Source: Ursus arctos
Taxonomy: Eukaryota > Chordata > Mammalia > Carnivora > Ursidae
DNA: 64,000 nucleotides
Assembly: GCF_023065955.2 (NCBI RefSeq)
Contig: NW_026623100.1
Location: 8,716,501-8,780,500 of the forward strand
Direction: 5' to 3'
The notes beneath the pieces were generated by a model, which ran no database searches, had not been told where the DNA came from, and saw only the letters and a list, made by a program, of their open reading frames with translations. Shown piece after piece: positions 52,505 through 64,000 of this stretch (the first letter of the stretch is position 1; every line of letters begins with the position of its first letter). The translations under genes were made by a program, and so were the position numbers.

Positions 52505-52690
52505 GAAACCCTGCTTCTGCCCTTCAGTCGCTCTGTGTGACCTTGGCCAAGGAGGTATGCTGCCAGCCCTAGTGCCTCACCGGTGATGTGGGGATACAGT
52601 AGGGCCTCCTTCATTGCGTGGTGACAAGAAGAAAATAAGAGGATCGGTGAAAAAGCCCCAGCACAGGCCCTGGGCACATATAAATCCTCA
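52505..52690 (+). mobile_element. MIR
   Basis: Contains CTGTGTGACCTTGGCCAAGG and ends with GCACAGGCCCTGGGCACATA. Confidence 0.6.
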
Positions 52691-52824
52691 AAAATTTCTA
52701 GCTGCTATTGATCACTGTATCAGTAATGATAACGAGTTAAACAGACAGCAGTAGAAACTGGTCCTTACGCCTATAAAATATCTTTGAGAGTGGGATTATT
52801 TTTCGTGTCTACCAGTGTTGAAAA

Positions 52825-52826
52825 GT

Positions 52827-52863
<37 letters not shown>
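52825..52863 (+). repeat. (TG)n microsatellite
   Basis: About 19 TG units with one early A interruption. Confidence 0.92.
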
Positions 52864-52865
<2 letters not shown>

Positions 52866-53375
52866 CACGGCAGAAAGATAGACAGATATGCCCACACACT
52901 GTCTGGAGCGGTGGACCTACCCAAGGTGTCCAGCAGTAACTCAACAGAGACTTAGGTCATTGGCAGGCTGGGAGGGAGAGAAGGGAATGGAATAAACAAA
53001 GAATGACTGAGGATATCCTCAAGAAATAGCTATTGACCTTAATTGAACTGAAGAACAAAAGTGAGGTCTACAAGTGACATTTTCATAACCTAGGTGAAAT
53101 TTCTACCCTAAGGGTCTGGAACCTTCTTTCTCACAGCCACCTACTACTATACAACGGATTGGAACTCCGGCCCTTGGTGAACGGGGGCCAGCAAATGGCA
53201 GTGTGACTGCTTTCTCATGGCACATCTGCCCTGGGTCCCATGGGGTGTCAGGAGTGAGACGGGAGACTAAGGAATCATTCAGGCAACAGGGACCCTCTTG
53301 GGACTGGCAGCTCATTCCTGGATCTCCAGAGAAGTCTACGTGCAATGTACACAGGGAGTATGTTATTCTGCCAAA

Positions 53376-53566
53376 GCAAGGGTTGGCAATGCTTTTCTGT
53401 AAAGGGCTACCTATAAATATTTTAGATGCAGCCCATAGAGTCTCTGCTGCAACTAGCCCACTCTGCTGTTGTAGTCCCAAAGCAGCCGTAGACAATATGT
53501 AAATGAATGGGTGTGGTTGTGTTCCAATAAAACTTTATTTACAAAAACAGGCTGGGGGCCAGATAG
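53376..53566. mobile_element. hAT-Charlie element (MER58-like)
   Basis: Contains GGGTTGGCAATGCTTTTCTG, TGTAAATGAATGGGTGTGG and CCAATAAAACTTTATTTACA, very close to a common mammalian hAT element. I am moderately sure of the family name. Confidence 0.7.
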
Positions 53567-56500
53567 AATCACTAGAATCACAGCTCAGCCTTCCTCTTCA
53601 GGGTCTTTTACTTAACTTCTTGTACAGCCAGAATAGGCCCAGAGGGTCATTCCATATCATCTTTGAATTTTCTTCCAAATGACCATTATAAGCCTGTTGT
53701 GTTGTAAGGCCATTGTTTTTACAAAATGAAATCATGACGTTTTCACATCGGCTGAGAAATGGTTTGAATTATAGGAGCCAAGTTAGCTAATACTCCTCCC
53801 CACCGTACTGACCAAACCTGGTGCATTTAGTTCATTAAAAAGAAAAAAATATTAAAAGCAAGAATGTGTTGAAATCAAGAGGGGCAATACCAGACACATG
53901 CCTCCCCCCATCCACTGGGGTTTATTTATTGTCAATAATGAGTGTGCCTTCTGTCCTCCCAGTCAGCCCCTGGTGAGGGGAACTCACGTCGTTCCGGATT
54001 AACACCTTTATCTTCTACGTGCGAACTTGGTAACAATTTTCCCCATTATATTTAAGAAAGAGAAAGGCTTTGAAAACTAGTCACTGATGAACTGCCTTGC
54101 TCACTTGTCTCCCTTTGTCCTTTGGGAGAGGCTAGGAAATAACTTCCACATTTTAATTCTTCCTCTCCAGGGAATGTTGTTTTGGTTGCAATGATTCATT
54201 TGCTGGGGGAAAAAATAGCTTTTCTAAAGGAAACGGGCAGTGAAAATCTGAGCGCCGCCCGCTCCTGCAGTCCCAATTCCCCTCCAACCGAGAAATGCTC
54301 GCCACACTCTGGCACAGGCGTCGACTTGGGAAATGCAAGGGGGCCAGGTCCATTCTTCCCCCTGTCCACTCCAGCAAGTCCCCCATGCAGCCGTGCCTCC
54401 AGAGCCTTGCGGGGGGCCTCACTGGGCCCGGTTCCCAGAAGTCACCGAGATGAGACCCCCACCTCAGCGAGCTTCCATGAACACACGAGAATGATACCAT
54501 AAGCTTCTCCACGGTCCACACTGAGGCTTTATCTGCCGGTTGTGATCACAAGTCCCCCTTACAAGGGCCTGATGATTCAGGGAAACAGTGACAGAGCGAT
54601 GGAGGAGTGGATAGGGAAAGTTAGAAACTTTGTTATTAAATGAATTTACAGTGACATCGTTTGGTCAGCAAAGAACTTCCAAAATAAAAATCATCTTGCT
54701 ATTTGGATGTTAGGGTGATTCTCGCAGGACACATTATTCTTGCAGCCTTTGGATCTTATGTTCCAATCACTTCGGATACCTTTCGGAGGGCCCCTTTATA
54801 AAGAGTTTAGGCTCCACAGCAAAAACCTGAGTCAACTAGAGAATCCGATGGGGGACAGTGTGTGGTCAGGGTGTGGACAATAGATGCCCGTAAAAATCAG
54901 CAAGAGGGGAAGAGGAGATTTATGAGTCATGCTCAGAGCTGAGTCAGTGAAAGCCTTTGTTGGGAACCGCTTGTCAGCTGCCACCGACAAGCTGAAATGA
55001 ATCCATCAAACCCCACTCCCGCCAGCATCTCCCCTCCACGTAACCGTTGGTGCTCGTGCTGCTTCCGGCCCGGGAACACGCATCCTCCTTGTGCTCAAGT
55101 CTGCAAGGAGAGCCAAAGGAAAAGATGGCCTTGAAATAAGAGGTCAGGCCTGTGTTGGACACCCAGGCCGTGGAATTTGGGGTTTCACATCAGAGCTTCG
55201 AATAACGTTTAATAAAAATGTGGGCTGTCTCCTGCGAACTGCTAACTGTGGGAGGCAACAAAATTAATCTGGGAGCTGACAGGATCTAGGTTTGACTATC
55301 CTCGGCCTCCTGCCCTTCACTGAGCGTGGCGGCCCGGACAGAGGCTCGGGAAGGACTACCTCACTGCAAACTCGGGGTGATGCCCACATTCCCTCATCCA
55401 AGTGGGACCCAGGAGGGCAGCTCACCCCTGTAAAGCACTTAGCAGGGGATGGTGGGCAAGAAAGGTGAATCGCCGCCTTTTTCACAGCACAGCAGTCGGA
55501 AGCCTGACTGCGGGGAGAGCAGGCCACGACCTTCAGAGCTGCACACCTAACGTCACACACCTCGTTGGTACAAATGGCCTTATTTTGGGTCGTCTTCCCT
55601 CTCCTCTGGTTGAAAGATTTTTCTTTTCTTTACAGTTTCAGTGGGGAATGCAGTCTGCTGTCTGTGAAAAGCCAGGGAGCTCCTGCCAAGGCCAGGGGCT
55701 TGTAAGAGGCCACGGGAGCCCTCTTCACGCTGCAAGGCCCTGACATGAGTCTGGTTGTATCTGATGCCCATGGTCGGGAAACGGGCCTTGACGACTGACA
55801 CCCAGACCTGTCGGAGCAGAGGGTGGCCTCGTGCCTTGGGCAGCGTTGCTCTGCCTGCTCAAAGTCACCCCTCCTCTCGTGGGTGCCTCACCCCACGGGT
55901 GCCTCTGCGGGCACGCAGTGCACAGACTGAGCCATAGTCCCGGATGCCACCAGGGGCCTGGTGAGGGGGCGCCGAGGAGAGGTCCAGCCCACCCACGGAA
56001 AGCAGCCCCTGACTAGGCGAGGGCAGAAGGAAAAGGGGTGCCCCGGCCAGTGAACAGCTGCCTTCATAAGATGTAAGGCAGGAACGTTCTGCAGAAATAG
56101 TCCCATTTCTGGATGCCCCACCAGCTTTGGAGGGAGGGTGATTTCCAACATAGACGCGGGTCCTTCCCTCCCTTGCTGGATACCTGCCTTCCATTTTCCC
56201 CTCCAGAAACACACAGCCCCGTGCACACGCGGAGTCTGAAGGAAGGCCTGCCCTACACACACACAGCCCAAGAAGCCCCCAGCCCACCTGAGAGAAGAGG
56301 CTCCAAGCACTTCCAGCAGGAAGACCTCAGCCGACAGTGAGGGAATCACTGCCCGAGACAGGCTTGTTCATCAAGCGGGTGGAGAGTTGTCAGCATGTCC
56401 AAAAAGGCCCACCTTTCACACCATTTGAAGGCCACTTGGGTTTTGCCCTGGCAGGACTAGAGACCTCCAGTTTCCCCATTTTGTACATTCAGATATTCAT

Positions 56501-57310
56501 GTTGTAAATGCAAGGTAGTTTAGAAGATCTCTCTCCTCCCGTCTGGCCTGATAACACTGAAGAAACTGCGAGAGAAAGTAGGAGAAGTCTATTTTTTCTT
56601 TTTTAAAACAAAGACTGCCATCTCTCGTCTCCTACATGTCCCATGAAGTGACCCCGGGAAACGCCCTCTGGCCCAACTCTCCCTGGGGGGTGGTGGCTTC
56701 AGGATGTCCAGGACAGTTTCGGACCCAAGCCCCACGGTGAGGACTGTTCAGTCAGGCTTTGCCGTCGGGAAGGGCAGGCCCAGGACACCTTTCACAAGGC
56801 ATTCTGCTACGCACAAATAGGAGGAGTTTGAGAGAAAGATAAAGCACTAGCTTCTGGCTTCTGGCAGCTTATTTAATCATGCCGATCTGATCCCACGAGT
56901 TTTTTCCCTGAACGACTCTAACAGACACTATCCTACGCCCACAAGCGGCAACGCAGCAAGATTTCAGCAAGGAATAAAAGCGGTAAGTGTGTGTTATGTG
57001 TTGGGGGGGTATGCACACCTAGTCGTGCACACTCCCCTCGGCTCAGAGGACACACTCCACGTGCCAGAGCACGGCATCCAGGCTCAGCCCTGGGTGACCG
57101 GCTGCCACCCCCAGTCACACTGCCCCCTCCTCCATCCCTGTTCCCTGACATCTACACTGGCAACACCATCCTCTTCATCCCTCCAGCCCTGGTCCCATCC
57201 AGGGTCAGGGAAGCACCCCTACTCCCGCCCCCACCTCTGCTGTCCTCACCTCTGCTTGTTTCTGCGGGGCCTTGGCCTTCACCGGTCACCCCCGCGCCAC
57301 CCAGCCCCCG

Positions 57311-57311
<1 letters not shown>

Positions 57312-57354
<43 letters not shown>
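57312..57354 (+). repeat. (CA)n microsatellite
   Basis: Uninterrupted CA run of about 43 bp. Confidence 0.95.
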
Positions 57355-57357
<3 letters not shown>

Positions 57358-57753
57358 CAGGTAGTTCCCTCGGTTCTCTGCATCTTAGCCAGCAGAGGTT
57401 CCTGGGGCCCAGTGGAGGTTCCCAGTAAGGAGATCTGGGGCCGAAGAGCTTCCATTTAGAAATCTGTTTTTAAAGTTTGGAGAGAAGCCTTGGTTCCCAG
57501 CAGTCAGTGACCATGCCGCAGGATCTCCAGGAGACGGGCTGAACTGGGACACAGGATGCCCTGCACTTGGACCCTGTCCCCGCGTCACCTTGGGTGCTGG
57601 GCCCTAACCTTTTAGACTAATGGAAAACAGGGCAAACAGATTAAACCACGTTTGCCCAGAAGACTGCCATCTGTACGACTCGGAAAGCTCCTTGCTCTGC
57701 CCAGCCCCTCTGGACAGCGCTAAACAGGCTTAGCCTGCTGTGGGCAAACAGGA

Positions 57754-57764
57754 AAAGTAGGTCA
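57754..57764 (+). promoter_or_regulatory. Candidate ROR/REV-ERB element
   Basis: AAAGTAGGTCA is a perfect RORE and has the same AAAGTAGGT core found in the BMAL1 promoter element. It lies in presumed intron 1, immediately next to a small CpG-rich patch (57775-57845). Its position and orientation are not otherwise informative. Confidence 0.4.
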
Positions 57765-59049
57765 GCTCAGCAGCACCGAGCACCGCGATGAACCGCCGAT
57801 GTGCCGCTGCCGGGGAGAGAGGGGCGCGTGGGCTCGCAGCCCAGGCTGGGTGGCTTGGGCCAGCCTCCAGGGGGCAGCCGGGGGACCCAGATAATGAGAA
57901 GTTAAAGAAAGCTGGAGAGTTCGTTCTTTAAAAAAAAAAAAAACAAAAACAGCTGCATAAAAAGGACAGCGTGCACTGACACCCACTGCCATTTTCCTGT
58001 CTTCAAAAGACAAATCAATCCGTGTCTTTATTGTAGTGAAATAAGCTGTTTCACCTGCCCAGGTGCACTGTCCTGACAACTGGCAAGAACACAGTGGCCA
58101 ACGGTGGCGCTGCCGCCTGGCTCAGGGAGGGGGGGGTTTCCTCCACCTGCTGCGTCTTCCCGCCAACACTCCCATGCTCCCGGTGACCACCAGATGCTTG
58201 CAGGGGGCAAGGACAGATTAGGGCGGGCAGCGCCAGGACCAGCGGGCCCAGGCCCCCGTGCTGGAGAGGGGGCGCTGTACCACTGCTATGCTCCCCATGT
58301 TTGGTCCAGCCTGCAGCTGCCCAGACAGAAAAACCACCCCTCTGCGCCTCTTGGTCTCAGAAGCTGGACAAAGCACCAGATACGATGAGGGAAATTCCCC
58401 CGAGGCCCAGGTGATCTAACCTACTTCCAGGAGCTGATGTCTGAAATCCGGTTTTCTCAGGAGGGCCCAGCACAAACCCGGAGGCTGATGCTGGGGTCCT
58501 GAGGGCGGGGGGGAGCGGGGCCTGTTCCCCACGACTCCCAGGAGGGACAGGACCCCTCAAATAGCTCACTGGTGTCCCCGGAGCAGGAACAGACAGTTAG
58601 TCTGGGGGGTGGGTCCCAGAGGACTTTCTCAACAGAGCGGTGGCCTGTGTCCCAGGCCAGGCTGCGGTGACAGGATCTGTAAATGCAGATACGTAAAATT
58701 TTTAGAAGGCCTTCTTCTAAAATGCTTGACATTGTTTCCTCTGTATCTCAGTTTGAGAAAGCTATCACAAGGTCTTGTCAATAAACCTTCTAGAGACATT
58801 CAGACCTGAAACCCCACGACTTTGAGAATGTTCGCCCACCCCCTTTCAGAAACAACCTTATCTGAAAAATTTTCTCTTTAGCATTTTCAAGAACAAAAAG
58901 GCTTTAGAAAGGGCATGCCTCGGCCTTTGCAAGTGAGTCCTTCCTTCCTTCTTCCTCCAGGCCGTGAGCCTTGGTTCACACATTCACTTAGCACCCAGCT
59001 GTGCCCTGGACGGATGAGGACCCGCAGGCAAGGTGGCAACAACGCCCGA

Positions 59050-59200
59050 AGACCCTGCATTAAAATCCAGCTCTGACATTTCACAAGCTGAGTGACCTCA
59101 GGCAAGCCACTGCGCCTCTCTCTGCCTCAGTTTCTCACCTTCACAGAGCAGCTGAGATTTAAGGACACAATGCTTGTAAAGCACCTCAAACGTGAGCTGG
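59050..59200 (+). mobile_element. MIR
   Basis: Contains AGCTGAGTGACCTCAGGCAA and CTCTGCCTCAGTTTCTCACC. Confidence 0.7.
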
Positions 59201-60617
59201 ACGACGTTAGCTCAGGCGGCTGTTACTACAGCAATCCGAGGAACCATTCAAAAGGTGCCATTCCACATTTAAATAACAGACACTAATCACGGACATCAAT
59301 TAGCTTTATTTTTAAATTGTAGAGATATTTACCAGCTACCAGGAAACCTACAAAGCAAGTCCTTTTAAACGTCCCTTGCAATCCAAAAGGTTCCTGTATG
59401 CAGGGACTTGAGCTTGCATAACAGTATTTTCCTGAAGAGCTGGTGATAAACAACATTTCTGTGAACTGAATCATACTTTAAATGTGTGAGTGGCTCAGGG
59501 CCCACGCGCTGGAGGAGCGCAGAATCCCACCCTCACTAATGATCCTTCTGCAACGCAAAGCTCATCACCTCCAATTAGTCTGCTTAACAGAGTATCGTGC
59601 ACCTGCTTTCCATTAGGGCCACAACTAACTGCAATTTTTTTTAACTTTGTAATTCGGGGTAAAATTGGGGGAAGGTTGGATTCCTTCGATGGTTTTAAAT
59701 AATTAATTTTACATTTTTAGCCATATTTAGCGAAGTTGGAAGTGAAGTACTGTTCAAATACACTGAGTGCACATTAGTCAAATCTACTCTTCATTATTAA
59801 TTCAGTGCAGCCGCACCATCTCAAAGATTCACTTGCTTAGTTAACTAAGTAATTCTGTATATTTAGTGGTGTTACCTTCTTATCTTTACCTAAATTAAAT
59901 CATGCAGTTTTCAATCCCCAGAGTACGCTAAATTCTCGAGTCTAAGAAAAAACGATCCGATTCTTTAGAACAAAACTAAATAATCATTCCAAGGTCACAC
60001 TAACATTTTTGGATGTTGTAAACGTAAACACATAAATTTCATTTTTGTGAACTTGTTTGAAGGAAAGGGAAGCCAACAGACAAATAAATAAAACAAAAGG
60101 AGATGTCTGGTTTGAATGAAAACATTTACAGATTTTCTCATTGTTTTCTAAGGGAGAAGCAATGCACATTCGCTGCAATTCATTCTTTCTTTCATTAAAT
60201 ATAAAAAGGTAAAGGATCTCAGACCACTTCTCATTAAGTAAAGTCAAACTCTATTATATGGATATTATACATGTGTATATACATAAAATCAAATATACAT
60301 ATAGTTTTGAAAAATAAAACAACAGTAAGAATTAAGTCCATCCTCTTTCTCCTAGAAATATTTTCTCTCTTCTTTACCGACACTCTCACTACATTACTCA
60401 TTTGAGATTTCTTCCTCCTTCACGTGGTTTAAAGTGTTTATTCTGCCTTGCTTCAGAGTAGAAGCCAAGTTCACGACTATGTAAGAACGACACCAGGCCA
60501 GCCCCCTCTGGGGAGTTGGTCTGTCTCTGGCCCTATACTTGAGAACATTCGGAGGTTATAAAAATTATAACAACAACATAGTCTTTCTTAGCCATGATCA
60601 CAAGTGAGGTTTTAACA

Positions 60618-60660
60618 GTGTGTGTGTGTGTGTGTACACGCGTGTGTGCTCACACACGTG
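60618..60660 (+). repeat. (TG)n / (CA)n alternating purine-pyrimidine tract
   Basis: TG units lead into ACACGCGTGTGTGCTCACACACGTG, giving an inverted-repeat-like alternating tract that ends in a CACGTG E-box (60655-60660). Such tracts can adopt Z-DNA. Confidence 0.8.
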
Positions 60661-61474
60661 GTGCTCCCATATGTTGTTGCATGGCAACATGGTAAGATGG
60701 CAACAGTAAGATTTACACCACCGTGAGGCCAAGAATCCCAGGGGCAGGAAGAACACCCCCACATCAGAGAGGGGATCAGGGTGAGTTGTACAAAGCATAT
60801 GCTTTCCTCTTTCTGTTGTCTCTTATCTTGGTTTGCTTTCTGATAAGCTCCTAAGTGCCCTTGTATGGCCAGGAGGAGAAGACTGAGAGTGTGACTTGGG
60901 TTTACAGAAAGAGGAAGGGACTGAATTCAGGAAGAACAGCCTCATAGAAACTTTAAAATGCTAAAAAATAGAGTGGTTTCATGCACAAGCAAGCAGCTTG
61001 AACAATGACCCATGGAGCTGTAGCCACAGATCTGGGTTTGGAAACCAGAATTCAGAACCAGGGTCAAGTTCTCTCAAGCACCTGTTCTGCCCGTGGGGGA
61101 CTTTTAAGGGGCAGGACGAGGAGATAGGAGGCCAAAACTGGGCTCCCCATGGTAGGAGCTACTCTTCTTTCTGCAAATTCACAAAAGGCCTCAAGGCTGC
61201 ATACCACCCTTCAGCGGAGAGACAGGAAGACTGCTCTATGTGATGGGGTCTCATCATTGGGAAGGTGTAATCCGAAGATGTGGACTGCAGGGTTTCCCTC
61301 CGTCACAGACCAGCCGGGTGACTTTGAGAATCACCTACTGTTTCTGGACTGTGGATTCTTCCTCGGGTTAAAATAAGAAATAACATTGTCAACTATGAAA
61401 TGTCATATAAAAATGAGATCTTGTAACTGTTTGAATCTGGTCATTTAGCCCATGTTCTATTCTAGGTAAGAATT

Positions 61475-61512
61475 ACCTGCACAGGTGTCTGCACAGGTGT
61501 CCATACAGGTGA
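61475..61512 (+). repeat. 12-bp-period tandem CAGGTG motif
   Basis: CAGGTG occurs at 61482, 61494 and 61506, exactly 12 bp apart, inside a short tandem repeat of unit GCACAGGTGTCT. Confidence 0.7.
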
Positions 61513-62539
61513 TAAGGAGGCAAGGTGAGGAAGGGTGATAAGAACCCACTAGAGTAGAAAGCCCAGTTACAGCACAGCATTGTCCCATGACTGTGCCATG
61601 GTGACGAAACAGGGCCATTTGTGCTATCTTAACCGTGGGTACCTAAATCCTTAATATCCTGGAGCACGTGGCTACCGGACGTTCAGGTCTGTGCTGCCAC
61701 GGTGCATGGCTCTGACATGTCTCTCTGCAAATGAGTCAGACACAGGTCCAGGACATGACTTCTAGTCTTCTGTCAGGTGCTGATGCTCTCGGCTGGGGAG
61801 GACTAGAATATGAACCCATTCCGACCCTGTAGGACCTTGCTTGCACCAGCTGTGACCAAGTTTGCCGATGGCCTGGCATAAACACAGGCACTGATGACAA
61901 CATCCAGCTCTGGTGGATCCCAGCAAGTCCTTTGTTTTTTGGACTGTGGTCAGTTAAAAAAAAAAAAAATAACCCTTCTATTTGAAAGTTGGTATTAAGG
62001 AAAATGGCAATACTTGTGGGTTGTCTGTGCTGTGGTTTCTGGATGCAAATTCTTCCTCTAGTTGTTTCGATTCCAGTCCATTGCAGACTCTGCTGTCCTG
62101 TGGGATGCATAGCTGTGCTTGCAAGTGTAGGGCACACATGACCCCAAGTGATTTCCCGTCGGCTAGGCTGGTTTTCTTTTCTTACAGATGAAAGCAACTT
62201 CTACTTCCAAGACTTTCATGCTGATTTCTCCTTTAAAAACGAATTCAGATAAACAGAACAGGCCCCTTCCCTTGCCCAGCTAAAGAGGGAACAGGACATA
62301 GGAACTGTCTGTGCCACAGTTCCAAGCTTCCAGAGAGAAAGTATGAGAGTGTGTATGTGCGTGTGTTTCATACAGGCGAGACAGAGGGTCGCTGGGTCAC
62401 ATGGTTCTAGAACACACTGTGAACCATGCCTCCCCCATTTGGGATGCAGGGCAGCCCCTTCCTGCCATCAGGAAAGCATCAGGGAATCAGTCCTCATGGA
62501 GTTTGTGAGGATCCGCAGCTATTTTCTAAAAATTCAAGG

Positions 62540-62730
62540 GAACGAGTGATGGTGGTTACAACAAGCTACGTATAAGCTAACATAACAGTGCTGGACACAC
62601 ACGGTACCAACGTCCATTTCCTGGTGCTAAGACATAGGCGCTGGGGGAACTGGGTGATGGGTACATGGAACATGACTGCTTTGCAACTTCTTTTGAATCT
62701 ATAATTATTGCAAAAGAAAAGGTTTTCAAG
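62540..62730 (+). mobile_element. L1M 3' end fragment
   Basis: Contains AACTGGGTGATGGGTACATG then TTTTGAATCTATAATTATTG and an A-rich end, as in other L1M tails. Confidence 0.65.
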
Positions 62731-64000
62731 AGCAAGGGACCGGCAAACGACAGTAGGAGTGCTGAGCAGTGAGGAACCCCCCAGCATAAAGCCCCAACGT
62801 TGGGGATAGGGCCTCCACTCACTCCAGGCCCCTCCTCCCGGGGGTCCATCCAGCTGGGCAAGTACCCTGCACCAACACCTCCCAGGTGTGGAGAACTGAG
62901 ACCCCGTTCTGTCCCTCTGCTTGTTTATGCTGGATGCCACCGACGCTGGGATGAGAAAGCCAGGACTCAGAGATTTCAGACCCTGCCTGTTGTTTATTGC
63001 TTATTCTATCGATTGATCTTCCAACTGTCGGTTTTACCAAGCATTGCAACACCCAGAGCCTGTCGACTTTCAAAGGGTAACTTGGCAAATAAGCCCTGCT
63101 GCCAATTCACATGTTTGGGGCAACGCACTTGAAGTGTCAGGAGTACATTCGAGAAGCGTGGTGACCCCTCAGTGGCCAGCATGGCTTTCTCCCGAACCTT
63201 CCCTCTCCCAGCCATGCTTTCCTTTCTCATCACATTGTGGTGTGGCCCTGTAGGGTCACCGAGACTCTTTAGCAAGCTCCGCAGGAAAGAGACCTGGGGC
63301 CCTCAGCTGGCCCATCACCCAGGCCGTGGACTTCTTCCCTTCCATCTTGGGCTCCACAGGCCTGCTGCCCACTTTACTAATGAGGAATCGAGGGCAGAGT
63401 GAGGTTAAGGTCACACACCCTGAAAATGTTTCATTGTTGTTGGCTGGTCGTGCAAGTAACAATACTTCCCAAACCAGGAGTATTATACTTAGAAGGTGGC
63501 TTGCTGGACCTGCTCCTTGGCTCGCCACTCCAGCACAATGGAAACCATGGGTTCCTCCAGCTCCCCCTCCAAGGGTGCCTTCCCTTGGGCATCCCTGTGT
63601 GGCCTCCACCCTTCCCCACCTCTGGGGGAGCTGCCACGTATCTTCATCATTGTTCCCACTCTCACCAGGACCGTCTTCGCGTGGTCCCCCCATCACAACA
63701 CAGAATACTGCACCAAGTCTGAACTGAGATCCGGAAACAGAAGCGCGCCCGGGGAAGCTCAGGTATGTTTGGCACCTGAGAGTCTGATGCTCTCAGAGGG
63801 GGCCCTGCATTTCCACCATCTTTTGTCTTTTCTTCCTTAGCACATCAACTATTGACTCAGCCTGGGCTGGGGGCAAGGCATCGCGGGCGGCCGGAGGGAG
63901 GTGGGTAGGCAGTCAGACATGAAAGGAACAGGCTCCAGGGCCCAGTGGAGGAAGCCCTGGATTAGGCACCATGAGACTGGCACTGCTAGCAGCACCTGGA

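Larger units (their letters stand above)
44225..64000 (-). other. NPAS2: NPAS2 intron 1 (3' portion)
   Basis: Inferred to be intron 1 because exon 2 has a splice acceptor and no other gene appears up to the window edge. It holds a hAT-Charlie relic (44328-44622), SINEs near 46143 and 46874, several L1M fragments (46340-50545, 62540-62730), an L2, several MIRs, a MER58-like element (53376-53566) and CA/GT repeats. Blocks 45000-46130, 47100-48030, 53600-57300, 57400-59040 and 59700-62500 have no recognised gene or clear transposon. The upstream promoter CpG island is not visible, so the transcription start is most likely beyond 64000. Confidence 0.75.

Noticed and set aside
55865..56349. Two overlapping minus-strand frames of 140-153 codons
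   Set aside because: Different frames of the same GC-rich sequence, with no known motif.
55000..58700. NPAS2 promoter CpG island and exon 1
   Set aside because: GC-rich but CpG-poor apart from about 70 bp at 57775-57845; no first exon with a donor could be defended.

Overview
The window is 64 kb of vertebrate nuclear DNA. It reads as a caniform carnivore, most likely a bear or a close relative (a pinniped is possible). The evidence is several tRNA-derived Can-SINE copies with the young subfamily body I associate with bears and seals, a carnivore-type L1 3' end, and an old mammalian background of MIR, L2, L1M, MLT1 and hAT-Charlie relics. Nothing bacterial, plasmid or viral (beyond an old LTR relic) is visible. 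The species call is inference from repeat content.

Only one gene can be supported: NPAS2, a circadian bHLH-PAS transcription factor, on the minus strand and partial. Six coding exons were found: 44171-44202 (start codon; the exon runs to 44224 with 5'UTR), 23929-24077 (basic helix-loop-helix), 17186-17277 (linker and start of PAS-A), 12851-12940, 2505-2625 and 1386-1499 (PAS-A). All have GT-AG borders, and the phases chain without a break for 598 nt, giving residues 1-199 of a protein of about 820. The non-coding first exon and promoter must lie beyond 64000. The PAS-B and C-terminal exons lie below position 1.

Layout from left to right: end of intron 7 (1-1385), exon 7, 1 kb intron 6, exon 6, 10.2 kb intron 5, exon 5, 4.2 kb intron 4, exon 4, 6.7 kb intron 3, exon 3, 20.1 kb intron 2 (with a long degenerate antisense L1 at about 28990-34340), exon 2, then at least 19.8 kb of intron 1. 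Introns are named by the exon they follow, taking the usual non-coding exon 1.

NPAS2 pairs with BMAL1 on CACGTG E-boxes and is itself reported to be controlled by ROR/REV-ERB receptors. The introns carry, by eye, 18 CACGTG sites and four perfect ROR elements, so feedback control inside the gene is a reasonable but untested idea. A CpG-preserved stretch in intron 2 (about 39570-40830) is the best candidate for an unannotated intragenic regulatory element or alternative promoter. I found no convincing undescribed biological system. The most unusual structures are a twin-primed (internally inverted) L1 insertion with intact target-site duplications, nested SINE insertions, and homopurine or homopolymer tracts.
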